Shown one piece after another: positions 49,109 through 57,091 of a DNA stretch of 64,000 nt. The stretch comes from Actinoplanes auranticolor. GTDB taxonomy: Bacteria; Actinomycetota; Actinomycetes; Mycobacteriales; Micromonosporaceae. The notes under the pieces are model-generated. The model was not told the DNA's origin, did no database searches, and saw only the letters and a program-made list of their open reading frames with translations. The stretch covers positions 81,738 through 145,737 of the forward strand of contig NZ_BOQL01000036.1 of the NCBI RefSeq assembly GCF_018332655.1, given 5' to 3'. A program made the translations under genes and the position numbers. Positions within the stretch are counted from its first letter, which is position 1. Every line of letters begins with the position of its first letter.

Positions 49109-49333
49109 AGTGCGCGCTCCCGGGGTCGTGGTGGCTTCTGCCCTGGATGACTGCCTGGGTGGGCGGATCGGTCACGTGCTCCTCGATGCCGGCCGCGGCC
49201 GGGGTCACCGCCATAATGCGGGCTGCGTGCCGCGGCCGGTTGGGCGCGCCTGCCGGCAATGTCGGTGGGGCCTGGTAGAACTACGGCATTGAAACACGCG
49301 TTCGAATCCACGTTGACCGACGAAGGGACGACC

Positions 49334-50029
49334 ATGGCAACGGCGGCACGCACCGGTGTGCGAGGGCTCAGCACGGACGAGCTGCAGGTCATCCGCGACG
49401 GGCTGGCCGCGGGACGGCGGCCGCGGGTGATGTTCACCGAGTCCGCGGGGCAGATCGCCGGGCAGGTGGGGCAGGTGGTGGCCCTGACCGACCCGGCCGA
49501 GTCCGACGAGTGGGTGGTCGTGCGGTTCGGCCGCGACGAGCTGCCGTTCTCCCCCGGCGACCTGCAGGTGGCCCCCAAGGGCCCGGTGAAGAAGGCGGCC
49601 CCGGTGCCGCCGCAGCCGGCCAAGCCGGCCCCGGAGTTCGTGATCGACAAGCCGGTCCCGGCCCCCGCGGCTGCGCCCACCCCGCCCCCGGCCGAGCCCG
49701 CCGCGCCGCCGGCCCCCGCGGCGCGCAAGGCCACGGCCAAGGCGGCCAGGCCCAAGCCGCCGCCCGGGCTGACGGTCACCCTCGCCTACACCGACGGCGA
49801 GTGGACCATCGCGGCCAATCAGGGCTCGAAAGCGCTGGCCAAGCCCTACGTCGTCAAGCCGTCGGAGGCGATGAAGATCGTGCAGCTGGTCGACGTGCCC
49901 GGCGTGCAGGAGGCGGTCGAGCACATCGTGTCGGCCGAACGCGCCGAGGCCGAGCAGCAGGCCGAGCGGCTGCGCGCGGAGCTGGCCGAGATCGAGGCCC
50001 GGCTGGCGGAGTTGCGCGACGCGGGCTGA
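49334..50029 (+). CDS. DUF6319-like hypothetical protein with Pro/Ala linker and coiled coil
   Basis: A 231-residue protein. N-terminal folded part (RGLSTDELQVIRDGLAAGRR, VVALTDPAESDEWVVVRFGR, DELPFSPGDLQV), a Pro/Ala/Lys-rich linker of about 70 residues, a beta segment LTVTLAYTDGEWTIAANQGS and a C-terminal Glu/Ala/Arg coiled coil (AERAEAEQQAERLRAELAEI). ATG has AAGGGACG upstream. The function is unknown; the Lys-rich linker may bind nucleic acid. Confidence 0.72.
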   Translation: MATAARTGVRGLSTDELQVIRDGLAAGRRPRVMFTESAGQIAGQVGQVVALTDPAESDEWVVVRFGRDELPFSPGDLQVAPKGPVKKAAPVPPQPAKPAPEFVIDKPVPAPAAAPTPPPAEPAAPPAPAARKATAKAARPKPPPGLTVTLAYTDGEWTIAANQGSKALAKPYVVKPSEAMKIVQLVDVPGVQEAVEHIVSAERAEAEQQAERLRAELAEIEARLAELRDAG

Positions 50030-50053
50030 CCGGCATGCGATCATGTCGCCTTG

Positions 50054-50833
50054 ATGGAAGCTACCTGGCGGGTGCCGTGGTTGTGGCGGGCGTTGCTGCG
50101 CGCCTCACGGGCCGTCGTGCCGCTGCTGTGCCGGCTGCGCGTCTCCGGTGAGGTGCCGGCCCGGCTGCGGCACGGCCCGCTGATCCTCGCGGCCAACCAC
50201 GTCAGCCCGATCGACCCGCTGATGCTGATGGCCGCGTGCAGCCGCGCCGGCCTCGCCCCGCGGTTCATGGCCACCGCCGGGCTGTTCAAGGCCCCGGTCG
50301 CCGGCTCCATCATGCGCGCGTGCGGGCACCTGCGGGTCGACCGGCACACCGCGCAGGTCGCCCAGGCGCTACCGGCCGCCGCGGCCGCGCTCCGGGCCGG
50401 ATCGGTGGTGCTGGTCTACCCGGAGGGCCGCATCGGGCTGGACCCGTGGATGTGGCCCGAACGCGGCAAGACCGGCGTGGCGAGAATGGCGGCGCAGTCC
50501 GGGGCCCCGGTCATCCCGGTCGCGCAGTGGGACACCCACCGCGTGCTGCCGTACGCGGCGCCCAGAGGTCTGGCCGGCTCGCTGCTGCGCACGATCCGGC
50601 AGCGCCCGGTGGTGCACGTCCGCTTCGGCGAACCGATCGAGCTGTCCGGGCTGACCGGCACCGAGGGCGCCCAGGCGATGCGCGCCACCGACGGCATCGT
50701 CGAGGGCATCGCCCGCACCCTGGCGCCGCTGCGCGAGGACGAGCTGCAGACCCCCCACCACATCGACCGCACCCGGCCACCGGACATGAGCCGCGTACGC
50801 CGCAACCGCACCGCCGGCACCAGCCCCCACTGA
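50054..50833 (+). CDS. 1-acyl-sn-glycerol-3-phosphate acyltransferase (PlsC-like)
   Basis: A 259-residue acyltransferase: NHVSPIDPLML (NHxxxxD), LRVDRHTA, and VLVYPEGRIGLDPWMWPERG, where the usual EGT is EGR. PVIPVAQWDTHRVLPYAAP completes the PlsC fold. N-terminal hydrophobic stretch LLRASRAVVPLLC suggests membrane contact. ATG preceded by TTG. It probably acylates lysophosphatidic acid or a related lipid. Confidence 0.9.
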   Translation: MEATWRVPWLWRALLRASRAVVPLLCRLRVSGEVPARLRHGPLILAANHVSPIDPLMLMAACSRAGLAPRFMATAGLFKAPVAGSIMRACGHLRVDRHTAQVAQALPAAAAALRAGSVVLVYPEGRIGLDPWMWPERGKTGVARMAAQSGAPVIPVAQWDTHRVLPYAAPRGLAGSLLRTIRQRPVVHVRFGEPIELSGLTGTEGAQAMRATDGIVEGIARTLAPLREDELQTPHHIDRTRPPDMSRVRRNRTAGTSPH

Positions 50834-50851
50834 TCCCGGCCGGGCGGCGGA

Positions 50852-51679
50852 TCAGCTCGGTTTGATCTGGGCGAGCTGGGTCAGCAACTGCACCAGCCGG
50901 TAGGCCTCCGCCACGTCCTGCGCGGTGAACGACACCGTGCGGGCGCCCGGGGCGCGGCTCACCCCGGGGATCAGCGTCGCCAGGTCCACCGTGTACGGCC
51001 CGTACAGGTCCACCTCGACCTTCAGCGGCCCCGGCACGATCATCAGCGGCACCTGGTCGTGCCGGCGGATCGCCTTGGCCGCCACCCGGTGCAGGCGGTC
51101 GCGGGCCTCGTCCGGGTGCAGGGCGATCGACGCCGCCTGGCCCAGCGCCTGCTTGACCGCCACCGTCGCCGCGCCCGGCACCAGCTCGAGCAGTTCGGCG
51201 CAGGCCGCGTCGTCCCCGCTGATCAGCACCACCGGCGCGCTGTGGAAACCGGCCAGGGCCGCGTTCAGGCCGATCTCGCCGACCGGGCGCCCGTCCAGGC
51301 GCACGTCGAGCACGGCGTCGCTGATCGTGTGGGCCAGCACGGCGGGGCCGCTGCCGGAGCGGGCGTGATAGCCGACGAACAGCACCGCGTCGGTGTCGTC
51401 GTCGAGGCCGGCGAGCATGCCCAGCGGGCGTGGCTTGCCCCGCACCAGCCGGGCGCGCCGGTCGAGCTCCTCGGGCAGCAGGTTGCGGAACGGCCCGTGT
51501 GCGTCGGCGACCAGCACCTCCGCTCCGGGCACGGCCTCCAGGACGCCGGCGACGGCCGCGTTGACCTCGGCGGTCATCAGGGCCCGGCCGCGTTCGTAGT
51601 CGTAGCCGCCCGGGTTGGTCTCGCTGGGATGCACGATCCCCGAGACGCCTTCCATGTCGGCCGAGATCAATATCTTCAT
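50852..51679 (-). CDS. dppA: M55-family D-aminopeptidase (DppA-like)
   Basis: A 275-residue protein: MKILISADMEGVSGIVHPSE (Asp and Glu metal ligands), EVLVADAHGPFRNLL, AVLFVGYHARSGSGPAVLAH (His ligands), and PVVLISGDDAACAEL. These are all M55 zinc-site motifs. Family members cleave D-amino acid peptides such as D-Ala-D-Ala. The start at 51679 has AGGTG just before it. It stands alone and faces the PlsC gene. Confidence 0.9.
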   Translation of the reverse strand: MKILISADMEGVSGIVHPSETNPGGYDYERGRALMTAEVNAAVAGVLEAVPGAEVLVADAHGPFRNLLPEELDRRARLVRGKPRPLGMLAGLDDDTDAVLFVGYHARSGSGPAVLAHTISDAVLDVRLDGRPVGEIGLNAALAGFHSAPVVLISGDDAACAELLELVPGAATVAVKQALGQAASIALHPDEARDRLHRVAAKAIRRHDQVPLMIVPGPLKVEVDLYGPYTVDLATLIPGVSRAPGARTVSFTAQDVAEAYRLVQLLTQLAQIKPS

Positions 51680-51747
51680 CACCTGGAACCCTACGCGGCG
51701 GCCCACTCAGCCGGGGGCGCGGCAGCCCGGCCTCACCGGGCGGCCGC

Positions 51748-52293
51748 TCAGCCGGGGGTACGACGCTGGCGCAGATACGCCAGCACGGCCTCGCGGGTCG
51801 TCCGCACGCCGAACAGGGCCCGCGCCTCCGCGATGCGCCGGTTCGCCGTGCGCAGCGACAGGAACTCCGCCGCCGCGGCCGCCGCGATCGTGTCACCCGC
51901 CGCGAGCCGGTCCAGCAGCGCCCGCTGCTCCGGGACCAGCTCCGCCACCGTGTCGCCCGGGTCGGCCGGCGCCGGCTGCCCGCCCGGTCCCAGGTGCACC
52001 GCGCCCAGCCTGCTCAGGTCGTCGATCAGGGCCCGCCCGACCGGGGTGTCGGCGTCGCAGACCGCGACGATGCCCGCTCCCCGGGCCGCCGCCAGCACGG
52101 CCAGCTGCAGATTCTCCCGGTCGGCGACCCGGCCGTGCAGGATCAGCCGCGCGGCGGTGACGTCCCACGACGGGTCGGGCAGGGCGAAGCCCTCCCGGGG
52201 GATCCACCCCTCCCGGGCCAGGCGCCGGACCACGGATTCGGCGTCGGCGCCGGAGGCGACGACGTGGCGGGGAGCGTCGGGCTGTCGGGTCAC
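51748..52293 (-). CDS. LuxR-HTH-containing protein paired with the LAL regulator
   Basis: A 181-residue protein: VVRRLAREGWIPREGFALPD, AARGAGIVAVCDADTPVGRA, and a C-terminal helix-turn-helix EQRALLDRLAAGDTIAAAAA, EFLSLRTANRRIAEARALFG, VRTTREAVLAYLRQ. ATG overlaps the LAL stop (ATGA), so it is cotranslated with it. The N-terminal part resembles a degenerate receiver domain, not assigned. Probably a co-regulator. Confidence 0.75.
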   Translation of the reverse strand: MTRQPDAPRHVVASGADAESVVRRLAREGWIPREGFALPDPSWDVTAARLILHGRVADRENLQLAVLAAARGAGIVAVCDADTPVGRALIDDLSRLGAVHLGPGGQPAPADPGDTVAELVPEQRALLDRLAAGDTIAAAAAAEFLSLRTANRRIAEARALFGVRTTREAVLAYLRQRRTPG

Positions 52294-55031
52294 CGGCCAT
52301 CCTCAGGGTCGGGCAGTACGGCCGAGCGACGGTCACGTCCCGGTGGTCCGGCAGCCTCGATCTGGGTCAGCGCCAGGGCTGCCGCCTCGGTCCGTGTCCG
52401 TGCGCCCAGCTTTCGCATACCCGCCCGGATGTGGGTGTCCACAGTTTCGGCCGAAATGCCGAGCTGCCCGGCGATGCGGCGGGTCGGCTCCCCGGCGGCG
52501 ACCAGGCGCAGCACGTCGGTCTCACGGCGGGTCAGCTGCGAACCGGAGCGGGGACTGCGGGTGTCGCGGTGCACGTGATGCCGGCGCAGCCCCCGGCGGG
52601 CCCGGCCGGCGAGCACGACCAGCCCGGCGGTGTCGGCCAGCTGTTCGGCCTCCAGCAGCGCGGCCACGGCCTGCTGCGGGTCGGTGTCGTGCAGGCCCGC
52701 CGCGAGCAGGCAGCGGATCTGCTCCCGCAGCGCGATCCCGGCCCAGCCCTGCGCGGCGGCGGTGAAACCGGTGCCGGTCGCCCACGCGGTCAGCGTGCGC
52801 CGCGCGGCGGCCGGCAACCCGGCAGGAATCGCCGGGGCCGGAGTGTCGAGCTCGAACGCGGACGCGTAAGCGGCCCGGGCCGCGGCGCCGGTGTCGTACG
52901 CGGCCCACCGCGCGGTGATGTGGCGCAGCCCGGTGAGCAGTCCGGCGGTGGCGCCGTCCGGCGGCTGGGCGGCCCGGTCGGGTTGCCCGTCGAGCCAGGC
53001 GGCCTCCCGCGCCACCCACGCCGTCGCCGGATGCCCGTCGGGCACAGCGAGCCGGGCCCGGGCGGCGGCCAGCAGGCCGGTGTCGGCCTCGATCAGCGCG
53101 GTCGCGGCGACGGCATAGCCGCGGGCGTCGGCGGGCAGGGCCCGATCGGTGAGATCAGCAGCCCGCCGCAACGCCCGGTCCGCCGCATGAGCCTGCGCCG
53201 AGACCCCGTCGGACGCAGCAGCGGCCGAGAGACCGGACCCCGCAGTGCCGAACTCGGCGGAACCGGGCTGTGCAGGTCCGGGTTCCGGAGATCCGAACTC
53301 CGGGGATCCGGCATGCGGCGGCGACGAGTAACCGGCGCCGGGAACATCGGAGCCGGCGGGTCGGACAGCCGCGCCGGCCGGGACCGCAGCCGGCGAGGCC
53401 GCAGCGCCGGCACCGGCCGAAGCGGCGATCAGCGTCCCCTGCAGCACGTCCGCCCAGTCGGCCACCGCCAGGAACCGGGTCTGCCAGCTGTACGCCAGGT
53501 CCGCCGCGCACCCCGCCGCCGCGTCCCGGGCCGCGGCCGCCGCCTCGGTCAGCCGCCCGTCGGCCGCCAGGTGCTCCACCAGCAGCCACGCACTCCACCG
53601 CCCGGTCAGCGGGTCGGCGCCCTCGGCGATCGCCGCCGCCAGCGCCGTGTCCCAGCCCGGCCGGCGGTGCGCGGCCCCGACCGCGGCCAGCGCCGCGGCC
53701 ACCCCCGGCGGCGGGGTCGGATACCGGGCGGAGATCTTGCCCGCCATGTCCAGGGCGCCCGCCGGATCGGTGGCCAGCTCGGCCAGCACCAGGATCCGGT
53801 CGCGGGCCGCCACGACCGTACCCGCCGCCGCGTCCGGCACCGGGCGTACCGCTGCCCGGGCCCCCGCCGGGTCGCCGGCCTGCAGCAACGCCTCGCCGCG
53901 CAGCACGTCGGCCTCGACGCCCAGCGGTCCGGTGGTGGTGAGCGCGCGGGCCGCCGCGTGCGGGCGGCCCGCGGCCAGCAGCGCGTCCGCGGCCGCGATC
54001 CGCACCCGCGGGTCGATGGTGACGCCGGGTAGCTCGCAGGCGAACTGCAGCAGGTCGGCGCGGTCGCCGCCGGCGACGCGGTCGGCCGCGGTCAGCGCCC
54101 GCCGGTACGCGCTCTGATGCTCGCCGGCCGCGGCCAGGTGCCGGGCCGCCTCCGCGTCCGGGGTCAGCTCGGCCAGGGCGCGGTGCAGGTCGATGCGGGC
54201 GGCCGCGTCGAGCAGCCCGGCCGCGGTCTCGGCGAAGTACGCCGACACCGGCACCAGCCCGCCCGGGTCCTCGGTGACCAGCCCGGCGGCGCGCAGCTCG
54301 TCGGCGCCCGCCCCGAGCAGCGCGGCCGGTGCCGGCCGGCCCAGCAGGCCCAGCGCGGCCAGGGCGGTGCGGGCCGGGCGGGGCAGGTCGGCCAGGGCGG
54401 TGGCTATCGCGTACGCGACCTGGTCGATGTCGGTGTCCGGGCTGCCGCGGCCCGCCCCCGCCTGCCGGGCCAGCGAGGTGATCGCGAGGGGGTTGCCGCC
54501 GGCCCGGTCCACGACGGCGGCCAGGGCGGCGTCGCTGAGCTGCCCGCCCGCGCGCCGGGCCAGCTCCAGCGCCGGTTCGCGGGTCAGCGGCGGCACCTCC
54601 AGCCAGGCCGTGGCCGTCTCGCGCAGCGCCGCGACGCTCGGCTCGGGCAGCCGGTGCGGGGTGCGCAGCGCGACCACGACCCGCACGTGGGCGGCCAGGT
54701 GCGGCAGGACCGCCAGCGTCGCCGGGTCGGCGTACTGCAGGTCGTCGAGCACGAGCAGGCCGCCGCGGACCCGGGAGCGCACGGCCTCGGCCAGCAGCGG
54801 CACGTCGTGGGCGGGCAGGCGGGCCTTGAGGGCCCGCGACAGGGCCAGCGCGGGTACGGCGGCGAGCATCGCCAGCCCGCCACCGGCGTGCACCGGGCCG
54901 GGTGCCGCCGCCGCCACCTTCCGCAACAGGGTGGAACGGCCGGCTCCGGGGGCGCCGGTGAGCACGACGAGGCCGGGACGGCGCAGGTGCGCGGCGGCGA
55001 GCCCGGCCAGGTCCTGCTGTGCCACCCGCAT
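52290..55031 (-). CDS. Large ATP-binding LuxR-family (LAL) transcriptional regulator
   Basis: A 913-residue LAL protein. Walker A (VLTGAPGAGRSTLLRKVAAA) near residue 30, Walker B (GGLLVLDDLQYADPATLAVL) near 97, GGNPLAITSLARQAGAGR near 195, a long TPR-like middle and a LuxR helix-turn-helix (LTRRETDVLRLVAAGEPTRR, IAGQLGISAETVDTHIRAGM) near 845. Residues about 560-620 are a low-complexity insert rich in G, S, P, E and F (GSPEFGSPEPGPAQPGSAEF). LAL proteins often control secondary metabolism. Divergent from the dynamin operon. Confidence 0.9.
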   Translation of the reverse strand: MRVAQQDLAGLAAAHLRRPGLVVLTGAPGAGRSTLLRKVAAAAPGPVHAGGGLAMLAAVPALALSRALKARLPAHDVPLLAEAVRSRVRGGLLVLDDLQYADPATLAVLPHLAAHVRVVVALRTPHRLPEPSVAALRETATAWLEVPPLTREPALELARRAGGQLSDAALAAVVDRAGGNPLAITSLARQAGAGRGSPDTDIDQVAYAIATALADLPRPARTALAALGLLGRPAPAALLGAGADELRAAGLVTEDPGGLVPVSAYFAETAAGLLDAAARIDLHRALAELTPDAEAARHLAAAGEHQSAYRRALTAADRVAGGDRADLLQFACELPGVTIDPRVRIAAADALLAAGRPHAAARALTTTGPLGVEADVLRGEALLQAGDPAGARAAVRPVPDAAAGTVVAARDRILVLAELATDPAGALDMAGKISARYPTPPPGVAAALAAVGAAHRRPGWDTALAAAIAEGADPLTGRWSAWLLVEHLAADGRLTEAAAAARDAAAGCAADLAYSWQTRFLAVADWADVLQGTLIAASAGAGAAASPAAVPAGAAVRPAGSDVPGAGYSSPPHAGSPEFGSPEPGPAQPGSAEFGTAGSGLSAAAASDGVSAQAHAADRALRRAADLTDRALPADARGYAVAATALIEADTGLLAAARARLAVPDGHPATAWVAREAAWLDGQPDRAAQPPDGATAGLLTGLRHITARWAAYDTGAAARAAYASAFELDTPAPAIPAGLPAAARRTLTAWATGTGFTAAAQGWAGIALREQIRCLLAAGLHDTDPQQAVAALLEAEQLADTAGLVVLAGRARRGLRRHHVHRDTRSPRSGSQLTRRETDVLRLVAAGEPTRRIAGQLGISAETVDTHIRAGMRKLGARTRTEAAALALTQIEAAGPPGRDRRSAVLPDPEDGR

Positions 55032-55163
55032 CCCCCGTTTCCCTGCCTGGCCCGCCGTCCGTGCCCGGGTGGCACGAACACGGGATCTGCGACGCCCCGA
55101 GCTTCCGTAGTCTGTGGTGCGGCAGGCGTCCCGCCCTGCCCGCGAACGGGAAGGGTGGCGACT

Positions 55164-55229
55164 GTGTCTGCAACGTCGGCCGCGGTCAGTACATTCTCCC
55201 TGACGGTGTGCTCGGCTGACGAGTCATGA
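55164..55229 (+). CDS. Short ORF coupled to the dynamin-like gene (21 codons)
   Basis: GTG at 55164 is preceded by GGGAAGGG at about eight bases and gives MSATSAAVSTFSLTVCSADE, then S and a TGA that overlaps the ATG of the GTPase gene (ATGA). The dynamin gene itself has no ribosome site at its ATG, so translation is likely to depend on this short ORF. Confidence 0.45.
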   Translation: MSATSAAVSTFSLTVCSADES

Positions 55230-57091
55230 CCGTCGGGCCGCTCTCCGCCCGCGTGGCTGCGCTGTGTGACGAGATCGTCGCCAGGGTCGGCCCGGAAGTC
55301 GGTGGCCAGGCCATTCAGGTCCGCGACCGGCTGTCGGAGCCGTTACGCGTCGCTATCGCCGGGCGATTGAAAGCCGGAAAGTCGACACTCGTCAACGCCT
55401 TGATAGGCCGCCGGGTCGCTCCCACGGCCGTCGGTGAGTGCACCCGGGTGGTCACCCGGTTCCGCTACGGCCCGGCCGACCGCGTTGATGTGGTGCTGCG
55501 TGACGGCTCCCGCTCGAGCCTGCCGCTGGCCGACGACGGCATGATCCCGCAGCGCCTCGGCGTGGGCCTGGACCGCGTCGCCTATGTGGACGTCTCGCTG
55601 ACCAGCGACAAACTGCGTGATCTGACCGTCGTCGACACGCCCGGGCTGGCCTCGACCGACACCCGGGTCAGCGCCCGCGCGCAGGCCGAGCTCGGCGGGG
55701 GCACGGCGCCGTTCGACACCGACATCGACGCCGACTCCGCCTCGGAGGTCGCCGCGGCCGAAGCGGTCGTCTACGTGTTCACCCAGGCGGTCCGCGCCGA
55801 CGACGTGCGGGCGCTGGAGGCGTTCCGCACGGCGTCCGCGCGGCTGGCGAGCAGCCCGATCAACGCGCTGGGGGTGTTCGGCAAGGTCGACACGCTGGTC
55901 GGCGGGGCCGGGGACCCGTGGCCGGTCGCCGGTCCCCTGGCCGAGCAGCAGGCGCTGCTGCTGGCCCGTACGGTGTCCGAGGTCGTGCCCGTGGTCGGCC
56001 TGTTGGCCGAGACCGGCGAGGCCGGCCGGCTCACCGCCGCCGACTGCGCGGCGCTGAAGGAACTCTCCGCGCTGCCCGCCGCCGAGCTGCGGGTGCTGCT
56101 GGCCTCGGTCGACCTGTTCCGCAGCCGCCCGGCGCCGGTCAGCCCGCACCGCCGCGACCGGCTGCTCGGCCTGCTCGACCTGTACGGCATCGGCTTCGCC
56201 CTGGCCGAGCTGGCCGCGGACCCGCAGCTGGGCACCGGCGAGCTGGTGCGCCGACTGGTCCGCGCCTCCGGCTTCCCCCGCCTGCGCGACACCCTGGAAC
56301 AGACCCTGCGCTGGCGCGCGGACGCGATCAAGGCCGGCTGGGCGCTGTCCCGCCTGGAACGCGTGGCCGGGCACACCAGCGACCGCCGCGACCGCGAGGC
56401 GCTGCGCGACGCGATCGAACGGCTGCTGCGCGAGCCCGCCTACCACCGGCTGCGCCTGCTGGAGGTGGCCCAGCGGGTCACCACCGGGGCGGTGCCGCTG
56501 CCGGTGGCGTGGGAGCAGGAGCTGATCCGGCTGGCGACCTCGGAAGACGCGCGGTGGATCCTGCGGCTGCCGCACGCGAGCGGGCCGGAGCTGGCGGCCG
56601 CGGCGCTCGAAGCGGCGAACCGGTGGCGGGTGTATGCGGTCGCCGGGGCAGGGCCGGCGCAGTCGCGGGTGGCGCAGGTCGCGCACCGCGGTTTTCACCT
56701 GCTGGCTCAGGCCATCCGCGAGCAGGTGAGCCGCGGACAGGCCGACCCGACCGAGGCCGTGCAGTCCCAGGCCGGTCCGGGCGCATCCGGACAGGTTCAG
56801 CCCGGACAAGGACAGTCGGGCACTGGGCAGGAACGACCGGAGCGGGTCCCGGCGCACCAGGCCGGACCGGCTGACAGCCGGCAGAGCGACCCGACGCGGA
56901 CCGGACTGACGCTGCCGGACCGGCCGGCACATACCGAAGTCCGGCGAAGCGGGCCGGCTCAGGACGAGGTGACGATCGTGGGCTCGCCCGGAGGGACCCT
57001 GGCGGCCGACGCCACTGAGGCCGGGCCGGCGATGCTGTTCGGCCCGGGAGCGGCGGGATGGCAGCAGCACGGAACGGAAGGGGCGCGGTGA
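55226..57091 (+). CDS. Dynamin-like GTPase (first of pair, DynA/IniA-like)
   Basis: A 621-residue GTPase. G1 GRLKAGKSTLVNALIG near residue 50, G2 region VGECTRVVTRFRYG, G3 VVDTPGLASTDTR near 137, G4 FGKVDTL. The middle and helical parts (LRDTLEQTLRWRADAIKAGW, ALREPAYHRLRLLEV-like) follow. The last 130 residues are low-complexity (GPGASGQVQPGQGQSGTG and similar). Bacterial dynamin pairs such as Streptomyces DynA/DynB act in sporulation septation and IniA/IniC in membrane repair; this pair probably works on membranes too. The second GTPase overlaps its stop. Confidence 0.9.
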   Translation: MTVGPLSARVAALCDEIVARVGPEVGGQAIQVRDRLSEPLRVAIAGRLKAGKSTLVNALIGRRVAPTAVGECTRVVTRFRYGPADRVDVVLRDGSRSSLPLADDGMIPQRLGVGLDRVAYVDVSLTSDKLRDLTVVDTPGLASTDTRVSARAQAELGGGTAPFDTDIDADSASEVAAAEAVVYVFTQAVRADDVRALEAFRTASARLASSPINALGVFGKVDTLVGGAGDPWPVAGPLAEQQALLLARTVSEVVPVVGLLAETGEAGRLTAADCAALKELSALPAAELRVLLASVDLFRSRPAPVSPHRRDRLLGLLDLYGIGFALAELAADPQLGTGELVRRLVRASGFPRLRDTLEQTLRWRADAIKAGWALSRLERVAGHTSDRRDREALRDAIERLLREPAYHRLRLLEVAQRVTTGAVPLPVAWEQELIRLATSEDARWILRLPHASGPELAAAALEAANRWRVYAVAGAGPAQSRVAQVAHRGFHLLAQAIREQVSRGQADPTEAVQSQAGPGASGQVQPGQGQSGTGQERPERVPAHQAGPADSRQSDPTRTGLTLPDRPAHTEVRRSGPAQDEVTIVGSPGGTLAADATEAGPAMLFGPGAAGWQQHGTEGAR

